A stretch of DNA of 55,337 nt from Acidobacteriota bacterium (lineage in GTDB: Bacteria; Acidobacteriota; Terriglobia; Bryobacterales; Bryobacteraceae). Shown one piece after another: positions 24,877-33,965 of this stretch. Below the pieces are notes generated by a model, which saw nothing but the letters and a program-made list of their open reading frames with translations, was not told where the DNA came from and made no database searches. The first letter of the stretch is position 1; each line of letters opens with the position of its first letter. The stretch is from assembly GCA_025354525.1 (NCBI GenBank), contig JANXMS010000460.1, forward strand, positions 1-55,337. The letters run 5' to 3'. The translations under genes and the position numbers were made by a program.

Positions 24877-25681
24877 AGTTCAGGCGCAAGCAACCTCAGG
24901 GCTGGCGATTGAAAGCTTGGTGGTGAGCGATTCCGACGGAGGCGAAAGCTTCCAAGGTCGGTTCGGCAGCGGCGAGCGGGTTTTTCTGCGTTTTTCAATC
25001 GCCGGGGCGCGAGCGATTCAGGGCGATGACGGAAAGGATCCGCGGATGCGGCTTCGGTATACGATTCATTTGACGGATGCGAGCCAGATTCCACTGGCGC
25101 AGCCGTTGTCGGGCGAGGTGGTGGCGGATCTGGCTCCAGAAGATAGGAAGTGGCAGCCACGGGTGAATGCCGAGATCGAACTCCCCACGGGTCTCGTGAA
25201 GGGCCAAGCGACGTTGTTGATTGAACTGGAAGACCAAGTCGCGGTTGTGCGAACATCGATACGCTCCGAAGTTTCGCTCGGCGGGCCCGTTGTAGCTGAC
25301 GACGTTCCGCTGTCGGCGTCGACTTTTCATTTCCTGCGGCAGGAGGAAGACGGTGCCCCGCTCAACCCGGCGGCCTACCGCCCTGGAGACACGGTGTGGG
25401 CGCGCTTTTCGATGGTCGGTTTTGCGCGTGCCGAGGGGAATCGCTATGCGGTTTCCTATGGCCTGGAGACGTTTGGTGCTGATGGCGCAAGTTTATTTCG
25501 CCAGGAGGTGGCGGCGGAACAACAGGGTGATTCCGCGTATCCGCGCCGCTACTTGCCGAGCGTGCTGAGTCTACAACTGACGAAAGATCTGGCAAAAGGG
25601 GAGTATCTGATCCGTCTCCAGTTGCTCGATACGATCAGCGGGAAGCGGGCCTCGTCTGAACATCGTTTTACGGTTGAATGA
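24803..25681 (+). CDS. exported two-domain beta-sandwich protein, translationally coupled
   Basis: I place the start at the TTG at 24803, because AGGAG lies at 24794-24798 and the translation then opens with a proper signal peptide (PISLLLAVALLALLSATRVQA). The 292-residue product appears to contain two copies of one domain. The first has FGSGERVFLRFSIAGARA and the second YRPGDTVWARFSMVGFARAEG, each followed by similar strands. This suggests an internal duplication. It overlaps the preceding lipoprotein gene by 74 bases. No named family is recognised; a periplasmic binding or structural role is possible. Confidence 0.7.
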   Translation: MPKLKSRPISLLLAVALLALLSATRVQAQATSGLAIESLVVSDSDGGESFQGRFGSGERVFLRFSIAGARAIQGDDGKDPRMRLRYTIHLTDASQIPLAQPLSGEVVADLAPEDRKWQPRVNAEIELPTGLVKGQATLLIELEDQVAVVRTSIRSEVSLGGPVVADDVPLSASTFHFLRQEEDGAPLNPAAYRPGDTVWARFSMVGFARAEGNRYAVSYGLETFGADGASLFRQEVAAEQQGDSAYPRRYLPSVLSLQLTKDLAKGEYLIRLQLLDTISGKRASSEHRFTVE

Positions 25682-25712
25682 GATTAATCTTTCTGGCTCC
25701 CACTCCTGAGAC

Positions 25713-27227
25713 ATGGGCCTTTTTCGTACGCGTTCGGCGGCAGTCTACGGTATTGAAGCGCATCTGATTGACGTTGAGGTTGACCTTTACAACTCTGGCT
25801 CGGCTCGGGATTTCATTACGGTGGGGATGCCGGACTTGGCCGTACGCGAGAGCCGGGAGCGGATCAAATCGGCGTTGATGAATTCCGGCTTTGGATATCC
25901 ATCGAAGGCCGTGACTATTAACTTGGCGCCGGCCAACGTCCGCAAGGAGGGCCCGGGATTCGATCTGCCAATGGCACTCGGCATTTTGGGAGCAATGGGG
26001 ACGCTGCATCGGAGCGATCAACACCTGTCGATCGGTGAGTTGTCGCTGGACGGAGCGGTGCGGCCGATTCGTGGTGCGCTGTCAATTGCCGTTTGTGCGC
26101 GGCAGCGGAATGTCCGCAATGTGATTGTGCCGTTCGAGAACGTGGCGGAAGCAGCGGTGGTGGAAGGGGTGAATGTCTACGGGGTTAAGCACATCTCGGA
26201 GGCGGTGGGTGTGGTGAACGAACCGGCAAAGTTTGAGCCGGCTAGCCCGGGGGCCGACGGTGCCCTGCAGGCGGAGTATCCCGATTTTTCGGATGTTCGT
26301 GGCCAGGCGACGGCGAAGCGAGCGCTGGAGGTGGCGGCGGCCGGAGGGCACAACGTTTTGTTGGTTGGTCCGCCGGGCTCGGGTAAGACGATGTTGGCCA
26401 AGAGGCTGGCTGGAATCTTGCCGCCGTTGACGTTTGATGAATCGATTGAAACGACGCAGATTCATTCGGTGGCGGGGCAATTGGCCCGAGGCCATGGGTT
26501 GCTGCGACTGCGGCCGTTTCGATCACCGCACCATACGGTTTCCGATGCTGGGCTGATCGGTGGAGGCAGTGGGACGCCTCGTCCGGGAGAGGCGAGCCTG
26601 GCCCACCACGGCGTGTTGTTTCTCGACGAGTTCCCTGAATTTGCGCGGAACGTGTTGGAGCAGTTGCGACAGCCGATGGAAGAAGGCGCGGTAACGATCG
26701 CCCGATCAAACGCCACGACCCGGTTTCCGGCTCGGTTCATGTTGGTGGCCGCGATGAACCCTTGTCCGTGCGGTTTCCACGGGGATCCGACGCGGGAATG
26801 CCGCTGCACGCCGGGGATCATTCAAAGGTATTTGTCCAAGATCAGTGGCCCGATGCTCGACCGGATCGATTTGCACATTGAGGTTCCGGCGGTGGCGTAT
26901 AAGGATCTGCGGGCTCCTGACGCGGTGGCCAGTTCGGAGCACTACCGGAATCGGGTGGGTGGTGCCCGCGACCGCCAACAAACTCGTGGCTATTACAACG
27001 CGCATATTCCCAGCGCGCACCTTCGCACGCACTGTGCGTTGGATGAAGCGGGCGAACGAACACTGGAAATGGCAGTGCGACGAATGGGTTTGAGCGCGCG
27101 GGCGCACGACCGGATCTTGAAGGTGGCGCGGACGATTGCGGACCTGGACGGGAAGGACGCGGTGTCGGCCAAGCATCTGGCGGAGGCGGTGCAGTATCGG
27201 AGCCTGGACCGGACCTACTGGAATTGA
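25713..27227 (+). CDS. YifB/ComM-family AAA+ ATPase (Mg-chelatase-like)
   Basis: The 504-residue protein has the three expected parts. The N-terminal ChlI-like domain includes VEVDLYNSGSARDFITVGMPD and LAPANVRKEGPGFDLPMALG. The AAA+ core has Walker A GPPGSGKT at 219-226, Walker B VLFLDEFPEF and the NPCPCG motif. The Mg_chelatase_C helical domain has DRILKVARTIADLDG. ComM, the characterised member, is a hexameric helicase that promotes branch migration during natural transformation. No competence genes are nearby. It has its own intergenic start region after the preceding envelope gene. Confidence 0.95.
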   Translation: MGLFRTRSAAVYGIEAHLIDVEVDLYNSGSARDFITVGMPDLAVRESRERIKSALMNSGFGYPSKAVTINLAPANVRKEGPGFDLPMALGILGAMGTLHRSDQHLSIGELSLDGAVRPIRGALSIAVCARQRNVRNVIVPFENVAEAAVVEGVNVYGVKHISEAVGVVNEPAKFEPASPGADGALQAEYPDFSDVRGQATAKRALEVAAAGGHNVLLVGPPGSGKTMLAKRLAGILPPLTFDESIETTQIHSVAGQLARGHGLLRLRPFRSPHHTVSDAGLIGGGSGTPRPGEASLAHHGVLFLDEFPEFARNVLEQLRQPMEEGAVTIARSNATTRFPARFMLVAAMNPCPCGFHGDPTRECRCTPGIIQRYLSKISGPMLDRIDLHIEVPAVAYKDLRAPDAVASSEHYRNRVGGARDRQQTRGYYNAHIPSAHLRTHCALDEAGERTLEMAVRRMGLSARAHDRILKVARTIADLDGKDAVSAKHLAEAVQYRSLDRTYWN

Positions 27228-27748
27228 CTTCGATGGTGCTCGGTCCTCATTTCAGCTTTTTCAACTCGTCGTTATCGCCGCACTGACCGTGTCTTCTGGA
27301 CGTCTCTTACCGGCGTGTGGGAGATGCGGCGTGGAGGAACGCGACAGGCGCGAAGTTTTCGTTGAGAGAGTTACGGAGGGCTGGCGTTTCCCGACGATGC
27401 CGAAGGACCTGAACCGATGCGAGGGCGACACTTGGCTTACGCGAACGGCGTATCGTCGAGCGGGCGGTGAGCCCGAACGGGCGATTGATTCCGATGGTGG
27501 CGGGAATCGGCACCCATGAAGTTCGTGAGGGAACACTCGGGAAGATTCCCGACGATGCACCGTTCTACTTCTCGCCGTTCCGGACCCCGGCGCATACGGA
27601 TGCCTGCCCATCCGGGAAGCGACATGAGCGCCCTTACTAGAAGCCGAGCCCCCCCTAATGATTGGGTTATCAACAAATCATTGAATTTCTTTAGCCTTCC
27701 CCACCGGGGATGCAGCGAATGGTCACGCGCAAATAGTAGCCTGTTAAC
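27228..27748. other. 520-base gene-free stretch
   Basis: No convincing gene or RNA is seen. One plus-strand frame after a stop near 27412 reads protein-like for about 70 codons (for example SPNGRLIPMVAGIGTHEV and DDAPFYFSPFRTP) and ends at a TAG near 27640, but it has no start or recognised homology. A 6-bp hairpin (27487-27508) is weak. The AT-rich bases 27655-27700 probably contain the folD promoter. A single DnaA-box-like TTATCAACA lies at 27667. Confidence 0.4.
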
Positions 27749-28657
27749 ATGGCTCAGCTTTTGGACGGCAAACGCGTCCGCGACGAAATCCTTTCCGAAC
27801 TCCGGCCCCGCATCCTCGCGCTGCCCCGGCGGCCGGGACTGGCAGTGGTCCTGGTCGGCGAGGACGCGGCGAGTGAGGTGTACGTCTCCAGCAAAGTGAA
27901 GACCTGCGGTGAACTCGGCTTCCTCAGCGAAAAGATCACCCGCCCAGCGACGACAACAACCGCCGAACTCATCGCCATCGTCGACGCCCTTAACGCCAAC
28001 CCCGCCATCGACGGCATCCTGGTTCAGATGCCGTTGCCCAAGCGCATCGACTCTCAACAAGTGTTAAGTCGAATCGCTCCCGCAAAAGACGTGGACGGTT
28101 TTCATCCGGTGAACGTCGGTCGCCTGTCGATCGGCCTCCCCGGCCCGCGCCCTTGCACGCCAAACGGAGTGATGCAGTTGCTGCGTCGCTACGGCATCGA
28201 CGTCGCCGGCAAGCGCGCCGTCATCGTCGGCCGCAGCGACATTGTCGGCAAGCCGATGGCCATGCTGCTGCTCCACGCCCACGCGACCGTTACAATTTGC
28301 CACTCCCGCACCGCCGATTTGGCCGCCGAGTGCCAACGGGCAGATATTCTGGTCGGTGCCATTGGTCGGCCGGCGTTCCTGACGGCGGATCATATCCGGC
28401 CGGGCGCGGTGGTGATCGACGTTGGGATCAACCGGCTGACAGAACGAAGCCAAGTCGAGGCGATTTGGCGAAACGAACCCGCGATGCTGGCCGAGTTTGA
28501 TCGCAAAGGAAAGCTGCTCGTGGGCGATACCCACCCGGTCGACGCGCCCGCGTTGGCCAGCGCCTGGACGCCGGTCCCGGGCGGCGTAGGCCCCCTCACC
28601 ATCGCAATGCTGATGAGCAACACGGTCGAGGCCTCCGAGCTTCGCCAGGCATGTTGA
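27749..28657 (+). CDS. folD: bifunctional methylenetetrahydrofolate dehydrogenase/cyclohydrolase
   Basis: FolD interconverts 5,10-methylene- and 10-formyl-tetrahydrofolate using NADP. The 302-residue protein has normal length. Diagnostic features are SEVYVSSKVKTCGELG, with tyrosine 45 and lysine 49 in the catalytic Y-x-x-x-K arrangement, DGILVQMPLP, and KDVDGFHPVNVG. The Rossmann segment VIVGRSDIVGKPMAMLL and the terminal PGGVGPLTIAMLM are also present. The start has no strong ribosome binding site. Its end overlaps the coaE start by 7 bases. Confidence 0.97.
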   Translation: MAQLLDGKRVRDEILSELRPRILALPRRPGLAVVLVGEDAASEVYVSSKVKTCGELGFLSEKITRPATTTTAELIAIVDALNANPAIDGILVQMPLPKRIDSQQVLSRIAPAKDVDGFHPVNVGRLSIGLPGPRPCTPNGVMQLLRRYGIDVAGKRAVIVGRSDIVGKPMAMLLLHAHATVTICHSRTADLAAECQRADILVGAIGRPAFLTADHIRPGAVVIDVGINRLTERSQVEAIWRNEPAMLAEFDRKGKLLVGDTHPVDAPALASAWTPVPGGVGPLTIAMLMSNTVEASELRQAC

Positions 28658-29250
28658 CCGTCGCGCTTACCGGCGGATTGGCGACAGGGAAGTCCACCGT
28701 CGGCCGCCTGTTTGTCGAGCTCGGCTGCTACCTCGTCGAAGCCGACTTGCTAGGCCACCGGGCGCTGGCCGAGTCGGCGCGCGACCAGACCGTCGCCCTC
28801 TTCGGTGAAGGAATCTGTCATGCAGATGGTTCGATTGACCGTCGCGCCTTGGGCGCGGTCGTCTTTCAGGATTCCGCCAAGCTGGCTCAGTTGAACGCCA
28901 TCGTTCATCCCGTGGTGGAAGAATTTCGTCGGCAGCGGTTCCTCGAGATCTTCGAAATCGACCCGCATGCCATCGTGCTCTACGAAGCCGCCATTCACAT
29001 CGAAACCGGCCTGTACAAGCAGTTTTCCCGACTCCTTCTGGTGACCTGCGACGAGCAAACCCAACTCCGGCGTGCCATGGCGCGGAGCAATTGGACCCGC
29101 GAAGAGGCGCAAGCTCGGATTGATCGGCAGATGCCACTAGCGACGAAACGAAAATTTGCAGATTACGTCATAGATACGTCTGTCGCGCTCGAGGACACTC
29201 GACGCCAGGCTGCGGAAATCTATAATGAACTTAGGGCCCTTGTCGATTAA
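28651..29250 (+). CDS. coaE: dephospho-CoA kinase
   Basis: CoaE phosphorylates dephospho-CoA in the last step of coenzyme A synthesis. The 199-residue protein opens with the P-loop GGLATGKSTV at 8-17 and has the VEADLLGHRAL segment and the LNAIVHPVV motif with its conserved histidine. The QLRRAMARSNWTREEAQARIDRQM lid region and the terminal YVIDTS also fit. Length and motif order are normal. It overlaps folD by 7 bases and is followed after 10 bases by the protease gene, so the three genes are likely co-transcribed. Confidence 0.96.
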   Translation: MLTVALTGGLATGKSTVGRLFVELGCYLVEADLLGHRALAESARDQTVALFGEGICHADGSIDRRALGAVVFQDSAKLAQLNAIVHPVVEEFRRQRFLEIFEIDPHAIVLYEAAIHIETGLYKQFSRLLLVTCDEQTQLRRAMARSNWTREEAQARIDRQMPLATKRKFADYVIDTSVALEDTRRQAAEIYNELRALVD

Positions 29251-29260
29251 CCCTCCCTCT

Positions 29261-30415
29261 ATGAAACGGTTCCGCTTTCTTTTTCTCGCCATTGCCTTCA
29301 CCGGCGCATTCTTCTACCTCACGACGATCGCCAAGTCACGCTTCTTTCCGGCCGACGGAGTGGCCGGCTCGGAACGACCGGGTTGGCAGGAAGCCCGCGT
29401 AGTCCAAGGTGCCGGGCTCGGCTCGGACGAGCAGAACAACATCGATATCTATAAACGATCTCGCGCGGCAACGGTCAACATTACGAGCACCGTTTACCGG
29501 CGAGGATATTTTTTTGAAGTAGTTCCCGCGAAGGAAACGGGCTCGGGATTCATCTTCGATGCCAGCGGCTTGATACTGACGAATAACCACGTCCTGGCCG
29601 GCAATTCGAAGGTGGTGGTGACCCTTCCCGACCAGTCCAAGTACGACGCCGAAGTTCTCTACAAGGATCCAAATAACGACCTCGGGCTGATTCGAATCAC
29701 TCCTCGGAACAAGAAGCTCCCCGTGCTCAGTCTCGGCGATTCCGACGGAATCCAGGTGGGGCAGAAGGTGCTTGCCATCGGGAACCCGTTTGGACTGGAC
29801 GGCACGTTGACCACCGGCGTTATCTCGGCCCTCGGCCGCACCATTCGCGCCGACGAGAACCGAGAGCTTGAAGGGATGGTACAGACCGATGCGGCCATCA
29901 ACCCCGGCAACTCCGGCGGCCCGCTGCTGGATTCCTTCGGCAACGTGATCGGAATCAACACGGCGATTTACGGCCCCGGCGGGAACATCGGCATCGGGTT
30001 CGCGATGCCGATCAATAAAGCGAAGACGATGATTTCGGACCACCGGGCGGGTAAGAGCTATAAGCGACCTCGCTTGGGCGTCGAAGTGATCTACGTGACC
30101 GGCGAGTGGGCCGAGGCGCTCGACTTACCAGCCGAGGGGGGCCTCTTGATTCAGGGAGTCCAGCGGGGCAGTTCGGCTGAGCGTTCGGGGCTGCGGGGTC
30201 CGCGTCAGTTCGCCATTGTCGGCAACGCCGAAATCGGCATCGGTGGCGATCTGATTATGGCCATTGATGGGCAACCGTGTGATCGACCGGACGCCATCAC
30301 TCGCACCGTCGCCAAAAAACGGGCAGGTGACATGATCGAACTCACGATCGCGCGCCAACGCAAAATTTCTAAGCTGAAAGTGCAATTGGGCGAAGCGCCA
30401 GACGAAGGGATTTAG
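29261..30415 (+). CDS. membrane-anchored DegS/HtrA-like serine protease with one PDZ domain
   Basis: From the ATG at 29261 the protein has 384 residues with an N-terminal membrane anchor (FLFLAIAFTGAFFYL). An ATG 12 codons earlier lies too close to the coaE stop region and adds no signal features. The trypsin-like triad is His110 (TNNHVLAG), Asp140 (NNDLGLI) and Ser218 (GNSGGP). A single PDZ domain covers about 270-384 (GLLIQGVQRGSSAERSGL). This is the DegS-like layout of periplasmic stress proteases. Its end overlaps the convergent gene by 4 bases. Confidence 0.93.
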   Translation: MKRFRFLFLAIAFTGAFFYLTTIAKSRFFPADGVAGSERPGWQEARVVQGAGLGSDEQNNIDIYKRSRAATVNITSTVYRRGYFFEVVPAKETGSGFIFDASGLILTNNHVLAGNSKVVVTLPDQSKYDAEVLYKDPNNDLGLIRITPRNKKLPVLSLGDSDGIQVGQKVLAIGNPFGLDGTLTTGVISALGRTIRADENRELEGMVQTDAAINPGNSGGPLLDSFGNVIGINTAIYGPGGNIGIGFAMPINKAKTMISDHRAGKSYKRPRLGVEVIYVTGEWAEALDLPAEGGLLIQGVQRGSSAERSGLRGPRQFAIVGNAEIGIGGDLIMAIDGQPCDRPDAITRTVAKKRAGDMIELTIARQRKISKLKVQLGEAPDEGI

Positions 30416-31044
30416 CGTTTAAAACGAACCAGCAGGGCTGCACCTTCGACAGGTGCCGCACCGAGAGCACTGATCGGCACGCGAATAATCTCTTCGCCGA
30501 CCAGCCAGGCGGCCGCCGTGGCCCCCACGAGAGCCCCCGCACCGGGGGTACCAGCCTGAAACACCTTCACTGATTCCTTTTTCCGTTCTAGCGACAAGGC
30601 TTCCACGTAGCGGGTCGCCGTCCAAAGTCCATCTTTGTCCCGGACCCGGAGTTGCAGCTTCATGCTCTTTTTTCGCTGGTCCGGAACCCAAGTGGTATCC
30701 CACGTGGGATCGACACGATGCCACGCCGAGCCCAGGCGCTCGAAGTACGCCCAGAGTTCGCCGTCGCCTTCGGCTTCGAACCGGATCACGGGATTTTCCC
30801 GCAGCGTCGCTCCACTCCGCGGCCTTTGAATGCCGGCCTTCGGGCCTACGATCGAGGCACCGTAGAACACACGGACCGGACCCTCCGTTTTCTTCGACCG
30901 CAACAGCGAAAGCGACGTCTCGCCCGCGGCATTTTCGGCCCGCAAGGCACCCGCCAACTGTTCCACCGGAATCGCTCGTCCATCAGAAAACTCGCGATAG
31001 GTATCGCCCGGGCCAATCGCCCACAGCAGAAGAATCCACTTCAT
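30412..31044 (-). CDS. exported protein of unknown function
   Basis: This 210-residue protein has a short leader (MKWILLLWAIGPGDTY). The middle (about 75-160) reads like an immunoglobulin-like or fibronectin-type sandwich, for example GATLRENPVIRFEAEGDGELWAYFERLG and LQLRVRDKDGLW. A glycine/alanine-rich C-terminal third includes a possible membrane-spanning segment (GALVGATAAAWLVG). No family is recognised. Its start overlaps the DinB-like gene end by 4 bases, so it is the last gene of a minus-strand operon with that gene and the peptidase gene. Confidence 0.7.
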   Translation of the reverse strand: MKWILLLWAIGPGDTYREFSDGRAIPVEQLAGALRAENAAGETSLSLLRSKKTEGPVRVFYGASIVGPKAGIQRPRSGATLRENPVIRFEAEGDGELWAYFERLGSAWHRVDPTWDTTWVPDQRKKSMKLQLRVRDKDGLWTATRYVEALSLERKKESVKVFQAGTPGAGALVGATAAAWLVGEEIIRVPISALGAAPVEGAALLVRFKR

Positions 31045-31496
31045 TTGGACAACGTGATCAACTGGCCGGTATGGCGCTGGGTATGTTCGGCGATGTGGCC
31101 GAGCAAAAGCCCCAAGGGCACTTCCACGCTCTGCCGTCCCACATAGCGCGAGTCCCGATAGTCGATATCCTCCATCATCCGCATCTCCCGAGTGACCCGG
31201 GCAAAAGTCTCGGCCACCAAATACAGCAAAGGTTCTCGTTCCGTGGGACCGCTCGATTCCGCCCCCAGAACCTCGAGTTGCACCGCGCTAATCGTCCCGC
31301 CGAGGGCGTAGGTCCACAAGCGATCTACCGAACCAGCGATGTGCCGTAACTGGAAGGCCTGGGCGTCCGTAGGGGCATCCGGCGTCCATTTCCGCAGGTC
31401 GGCCAGGCAGTGTTCGAGCGAACAGGCAAGCAGCCGACGAATCGGATCGAGATCGGCATGCTTTCCGGCCAGCCAAGGTTCCATAGTCACCAGCAT
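31041..31496 (-). CDS. DinB-fold protein (putative metal-dependent enzyme)
   Basis: The 151-residue protein is a four-helix DinB/YfiT-type domain. The three metal-ligand histidines are suggested by LRHIAGSVDRLWTYA in helix 2 and HIAEHTQRHTGQL near the C-terminus. These are the usual positions for the nickel or zinc site. Family members include thiol transferases and mycothiol or bacillithiol enzymes, but most are uncharacterised. It lies 3 bases after the peptidase gene and overlaps the next gene by 4 bases. Confidence 0.9.
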   Translation of the reverse strand: MLVTMEPWLAGKHADLDPIRRLLACSLEHCLADLRKWTPDAPTDAQAFQLRHIAGSVDRLWTYALGGTISAVQLEVLGAESSGPTEREPLLYLVAETFARVTREMRMMEDIDYRDSRYVGRQSVEVPLGLLLGHIAEHTQRHTGQLITLSK

Positions 31497-31499
31497 AAG

Positions 31500-33143
31500 C
31501 TATGGCAGAAACTCAACCGAGACTACTTCGCGTGTGGCTTGGATGTACCCTACCCGAACCTTTCGCTGTTGCAAGCCGCAGGCCAGTTCGGTAGACCCTC
31601 CGGTGATCCGGATCTCCTTCGGCCTGAGGACCCGAAGTTCTCCCACCGCCGCCACCTTCATCACCGCCAGATCGCCGCAGACGAACTCTTCGAGCACCCC
31701 GTCACTGACGGCGTCGCCGCGAAGACCGTCCCAAGAGTCGGGGATGATCACTGCCGGCCCGCGTGTAGCCGACCGGGCCGGAGGCGCGGAAACCAGAGCG
31801 ATCAAAGCGGCGGCCATATCTCGTTCCGCCGCGTTGCTGGCTGCCATTCTGCATTTCAGGGCGGCGCGACTGGCTTCGGCGGAACGACCCGCTCGGCGTA
31901 ACGCCAGGGCCATGCCGTGCCAGAAATTCGCCTGCCGGGGCAGAATGGCCGTGGCGTTTTGATAGGCTTCGACCGCATCTTCCCATTGCTCTCGCTTGGC
32001 CGCTTCGAGACCAAGCAGAAACCAAGCCTCGGCATGGCGCGGATTTCGTTCGACAGCTTGCCGTAGCAGCGGCTCAAAGGGCTGTTTTGCGTCTCGGCGC
32101 AGCATGGCCGCTTCAAAATACGGGGTAGACTCGGGCACGCCCTGAGCGACGGCTTGGTCGAAGTAGCGGGCGGCGGCCACGGCGTCACCCTGTGACAGCG
32201 CCAGCAGACCTAGCGCCGTGGCGCTCCCCTGGCTCTGATAGAGTCGCTTCGCTAAGGCGAACTTCCCGGTCGCTAACGCGAGCTCCGCGACCACTTCCTC
32301 GCCGACCGTACTCACTCTTACCAAGGGCGCTTCCAACGCGTCTCCGGCCAACTCCGCCACGGGAAACTGGCCCCTGAACAGTCTTTGCCGGGCCTCTTCC
32401 AAGACATCCTTGGCCGAGCGCCGGAAGGCCCGCAAGCACGCCTCCTCCGTCGGCACCCCTTCGTCGAGTAGCTCGGCGAACGCTTCAATCCGTTCCCGAA
32501 ACCCCGGCTGGGTATAGAGAAAATGGACAAGGGCCCAGCTCTGCGCGTAGAACACGCCCACTCGATTGCCTTCGTTATAGACCGAGGAGCCCTTCCCTAT
32601 GCCAAACAGCTCCCGTGGCGTGAGCCAATCGACCTGCCGCAGCGCTCTTACGTGGTTCTCGATCGGCCTCCCCACTACCCATCGGTCTTTTTCGAGCGCC
32701 ACCGTCGAATAGAACTCGGCAACGCCCTCTTCAAGCCACACCGGTCGTCGAGCAGTCGTATGTTCGAGCGACGCATGGACGAACTCATGGGCGAGGGCGC
32801 GCAAACCCTCCGGACCAGAGACGACAGCCAAATAGTCGCGCTCCGCCGCCGATTGATAGAATCCCTGCGCTGTCGGTACGGGACGCAGATCACCGAACCA
32901 ACGGTCATCCTTAAAAAGATAGGCCCGGATATGCGTCTTCCGTCTCCCCAGTAATCGTTCCATCTGCTGCATGCGGGCCAGCGCCCGGCGGGCCTGCGGC
33001 TCCCCCGCATCGGAGATAACTTCAAGCGTGTCAGTGCTTAAGCGAACGAAAGAATATTTTGCACCCGTTGCACTTTGAGCAGCATTCCCACAACGTGCCC
33101 CGGTAGCCACAAGCAAAATCAATAATAAGGAAATTTGCAGCAT
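31500..33143 (-). CDS. exported gluzincin-like metallopeptidase with TPR domain
   Basis: From the ATG at 33141-33143 the protein has 547 residues with a signal peptide (LQISLLLILLVATGA). An open frame continues 31 codons upstream but would overlap the divergent gene. The peptidase part has the zinc motif HEFVH at about residues 119-123. The third ligand is expected in VWLEEGVAEFYS about 16-20 residues later, as in peptidase MA/DUF1570-like proteins. The second half is TPR-like (AEAWFLLGLEAAKREQWEDAVEAYQ). It is probably a periplasmic protease or peptidoglycan-associated protein; the substrate is unknown. Confidence 0.85.
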   Translation of the reverse strand: MLQISLLLILLVATGARCGNAAQSATGAKYSFVRLSTDTLEVISDAGEPQARRALARMQQMERLLGRRKTHIRAYLFKDDRWFGDLRPVPTAQGFYQSAAERDYLAVVSGPEGLRALAHEFVHASLEHTTARRPVWLEEGVAEFYSTVALEKDRWVVGRPIENHVRALRQVDWLTPRELFGIGKGSSVYNEGNRVGVFYAQSWALVHFLYTQPGFRERIEAFAELLDEGVPTEEACLRAFRRSAKDVLEEARQRLFRGQFPVAELAGDALEAPLVRVSTVGEEVVAELALATGKFALAKRLYQSQGSATALGLLALSQGDAVAAARYFDQAVAQGVPESTPYFEAAMLRRDAKQPFEPLLRQAVERNPRHAEAWFLLGLEAAKREQWEDAVEAYQNATAILPRQANFWHGMALALRRAGRSAEASRAALKCRMAASNAAERDMAAALIALVSAPPARSATRGPAVIIPDSWDGLRGDAVSDGVLEEFVCGDLAVMKVAAVGELRVLRPKEIRITGGSTELACGLQQRKVRVGYIQATREVVSVEFLP

Positions 33144-33200
33144 AGGGTTGATAAACTTTTTCGATTGGACCAGTGCAGTCGGGCCCCTTAGGCTGGGAAT

Positions 33201-33956
33201 GTGGCAACCATTAGCATGCAGATCCCTACTCCTCAAGTATCACTCCTGCATCGAGTGAGCAATATCGTTTCGAGCGAGCTTTCCCTGGATGAGATGTTGG
33301 GAGAGATTGTTGGACTAACTGTCCAAGTGACTGACTGTGACGCTTGCCTAGTCTACCTTTTTGAAAAGGAAGCCGGCGAGATCGTTCTTTGCGCGTCGCA
33401 AGTACCTCACGCGTACGAGCTTGGCAACCTTCGCATGAAGATGGGTGAAGGCATTACGGGTTGGGTGGCAGAACACAAATCCGTCGTGTCTCTTTCGTCG
33501 AATGCGGCCCAGGACAAGCGGTTTAAGCGCTTCCGGGCGCTCGTGGAAGACACTTACGAGGCATTCCTGTCGGTGCCGTTGGTATCGAGCGGAGACCTGA
33601 TCGGCGTCATCAACGTGCATCACCGCGACCGCCACGAGCACTCGCCCGAGGAGATCTCGCTGCTCAGCTTCATCGGCGAACAGATGGGCGGCGCGATCTT
33701 CAAGAATAGGCTGGCTGAAGAAAATGCTCGTTTGAAAGAGGAAACCGTTGAGGTCAAACGGAAGCTCGAAGAGCGCAAGCTGGTCGAACGCGCCAAGGGA
33801 ATTCTACAGTGTCGCCACGGCCTGACCGAAGAGGACTCCTACCTCCAACTGCGGAACGAAAGCCGACGGTTGCGCCGGCCGATGAAAGACTTAGCCGAAG
33901 CGATTATCTTCACCGAAGAGCTCAATAAGCGCGCTTCCGGCGAAACTACCGACTAA
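33201..33956 (+). CDS. GAF-ANTAR regulator (putative RNA-binding antiterminator)
   Basis: The 251-residue protein starts at GTG 33201 (an ATG at 33216 is an alternative). A GAF domain covers about 20-170 (SLDEMLGEIVGLTVQVTDCDACLVYLFE, GEGITGWVAEH, SVPLVSSGDLIGVINVHH). A helical linker of about 25 residues leads to an ANTAR domain (RKLVERAKGILQCRHGLTEEDSYLQLRNESRR). ANTAR domains bind paired hairpins with hexanucleotide loops in mRNA leaders and prevent termination. The GAF part would sense a small ligand. No histidine kinase partner or obvious target hairpin is nearby. The hydrolase gene follows after 9 bases. Confidence 0.93.
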   Translation: MATISMQIPTPQVSLLHRVSNIVSSELSLDEMLGEIVGLTVQVTDCDACLVYLFEKEAGEIVLCASQVPHAYELGNLRMKMGEGITGWVAEHKSVVSLSSNAAQDKRFKRFRALVEDTYEAFLSVPLVSSGDLIGVINVHHRDRHEHSPEEISLLSFIGEQMGGAIFKNRLAEENARLKEETVEVKRKLEERKLVERAKGILQCRHGLTEEDSYLQLRNESRRLRRPMKDLAEAIIFTEELNKRASGETTD

Positions 33957-33965
33957 ACTGGTAGT

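Noticed and set aside
27667-27675. A DnaA-box-like TTATCAACA as a sign of an origin
   Set aside because: Only one box with a mismatch, no dnaA or dnaN nearby, and the skew direction fits a terminus rather than an origin.
27437-28060. A 207-codon minus-strand frame across the folD start
   Set aside because: It runs antisense through folD, whose catalytic motifs are complete, and has no recognisable domain or ribosome binding site.
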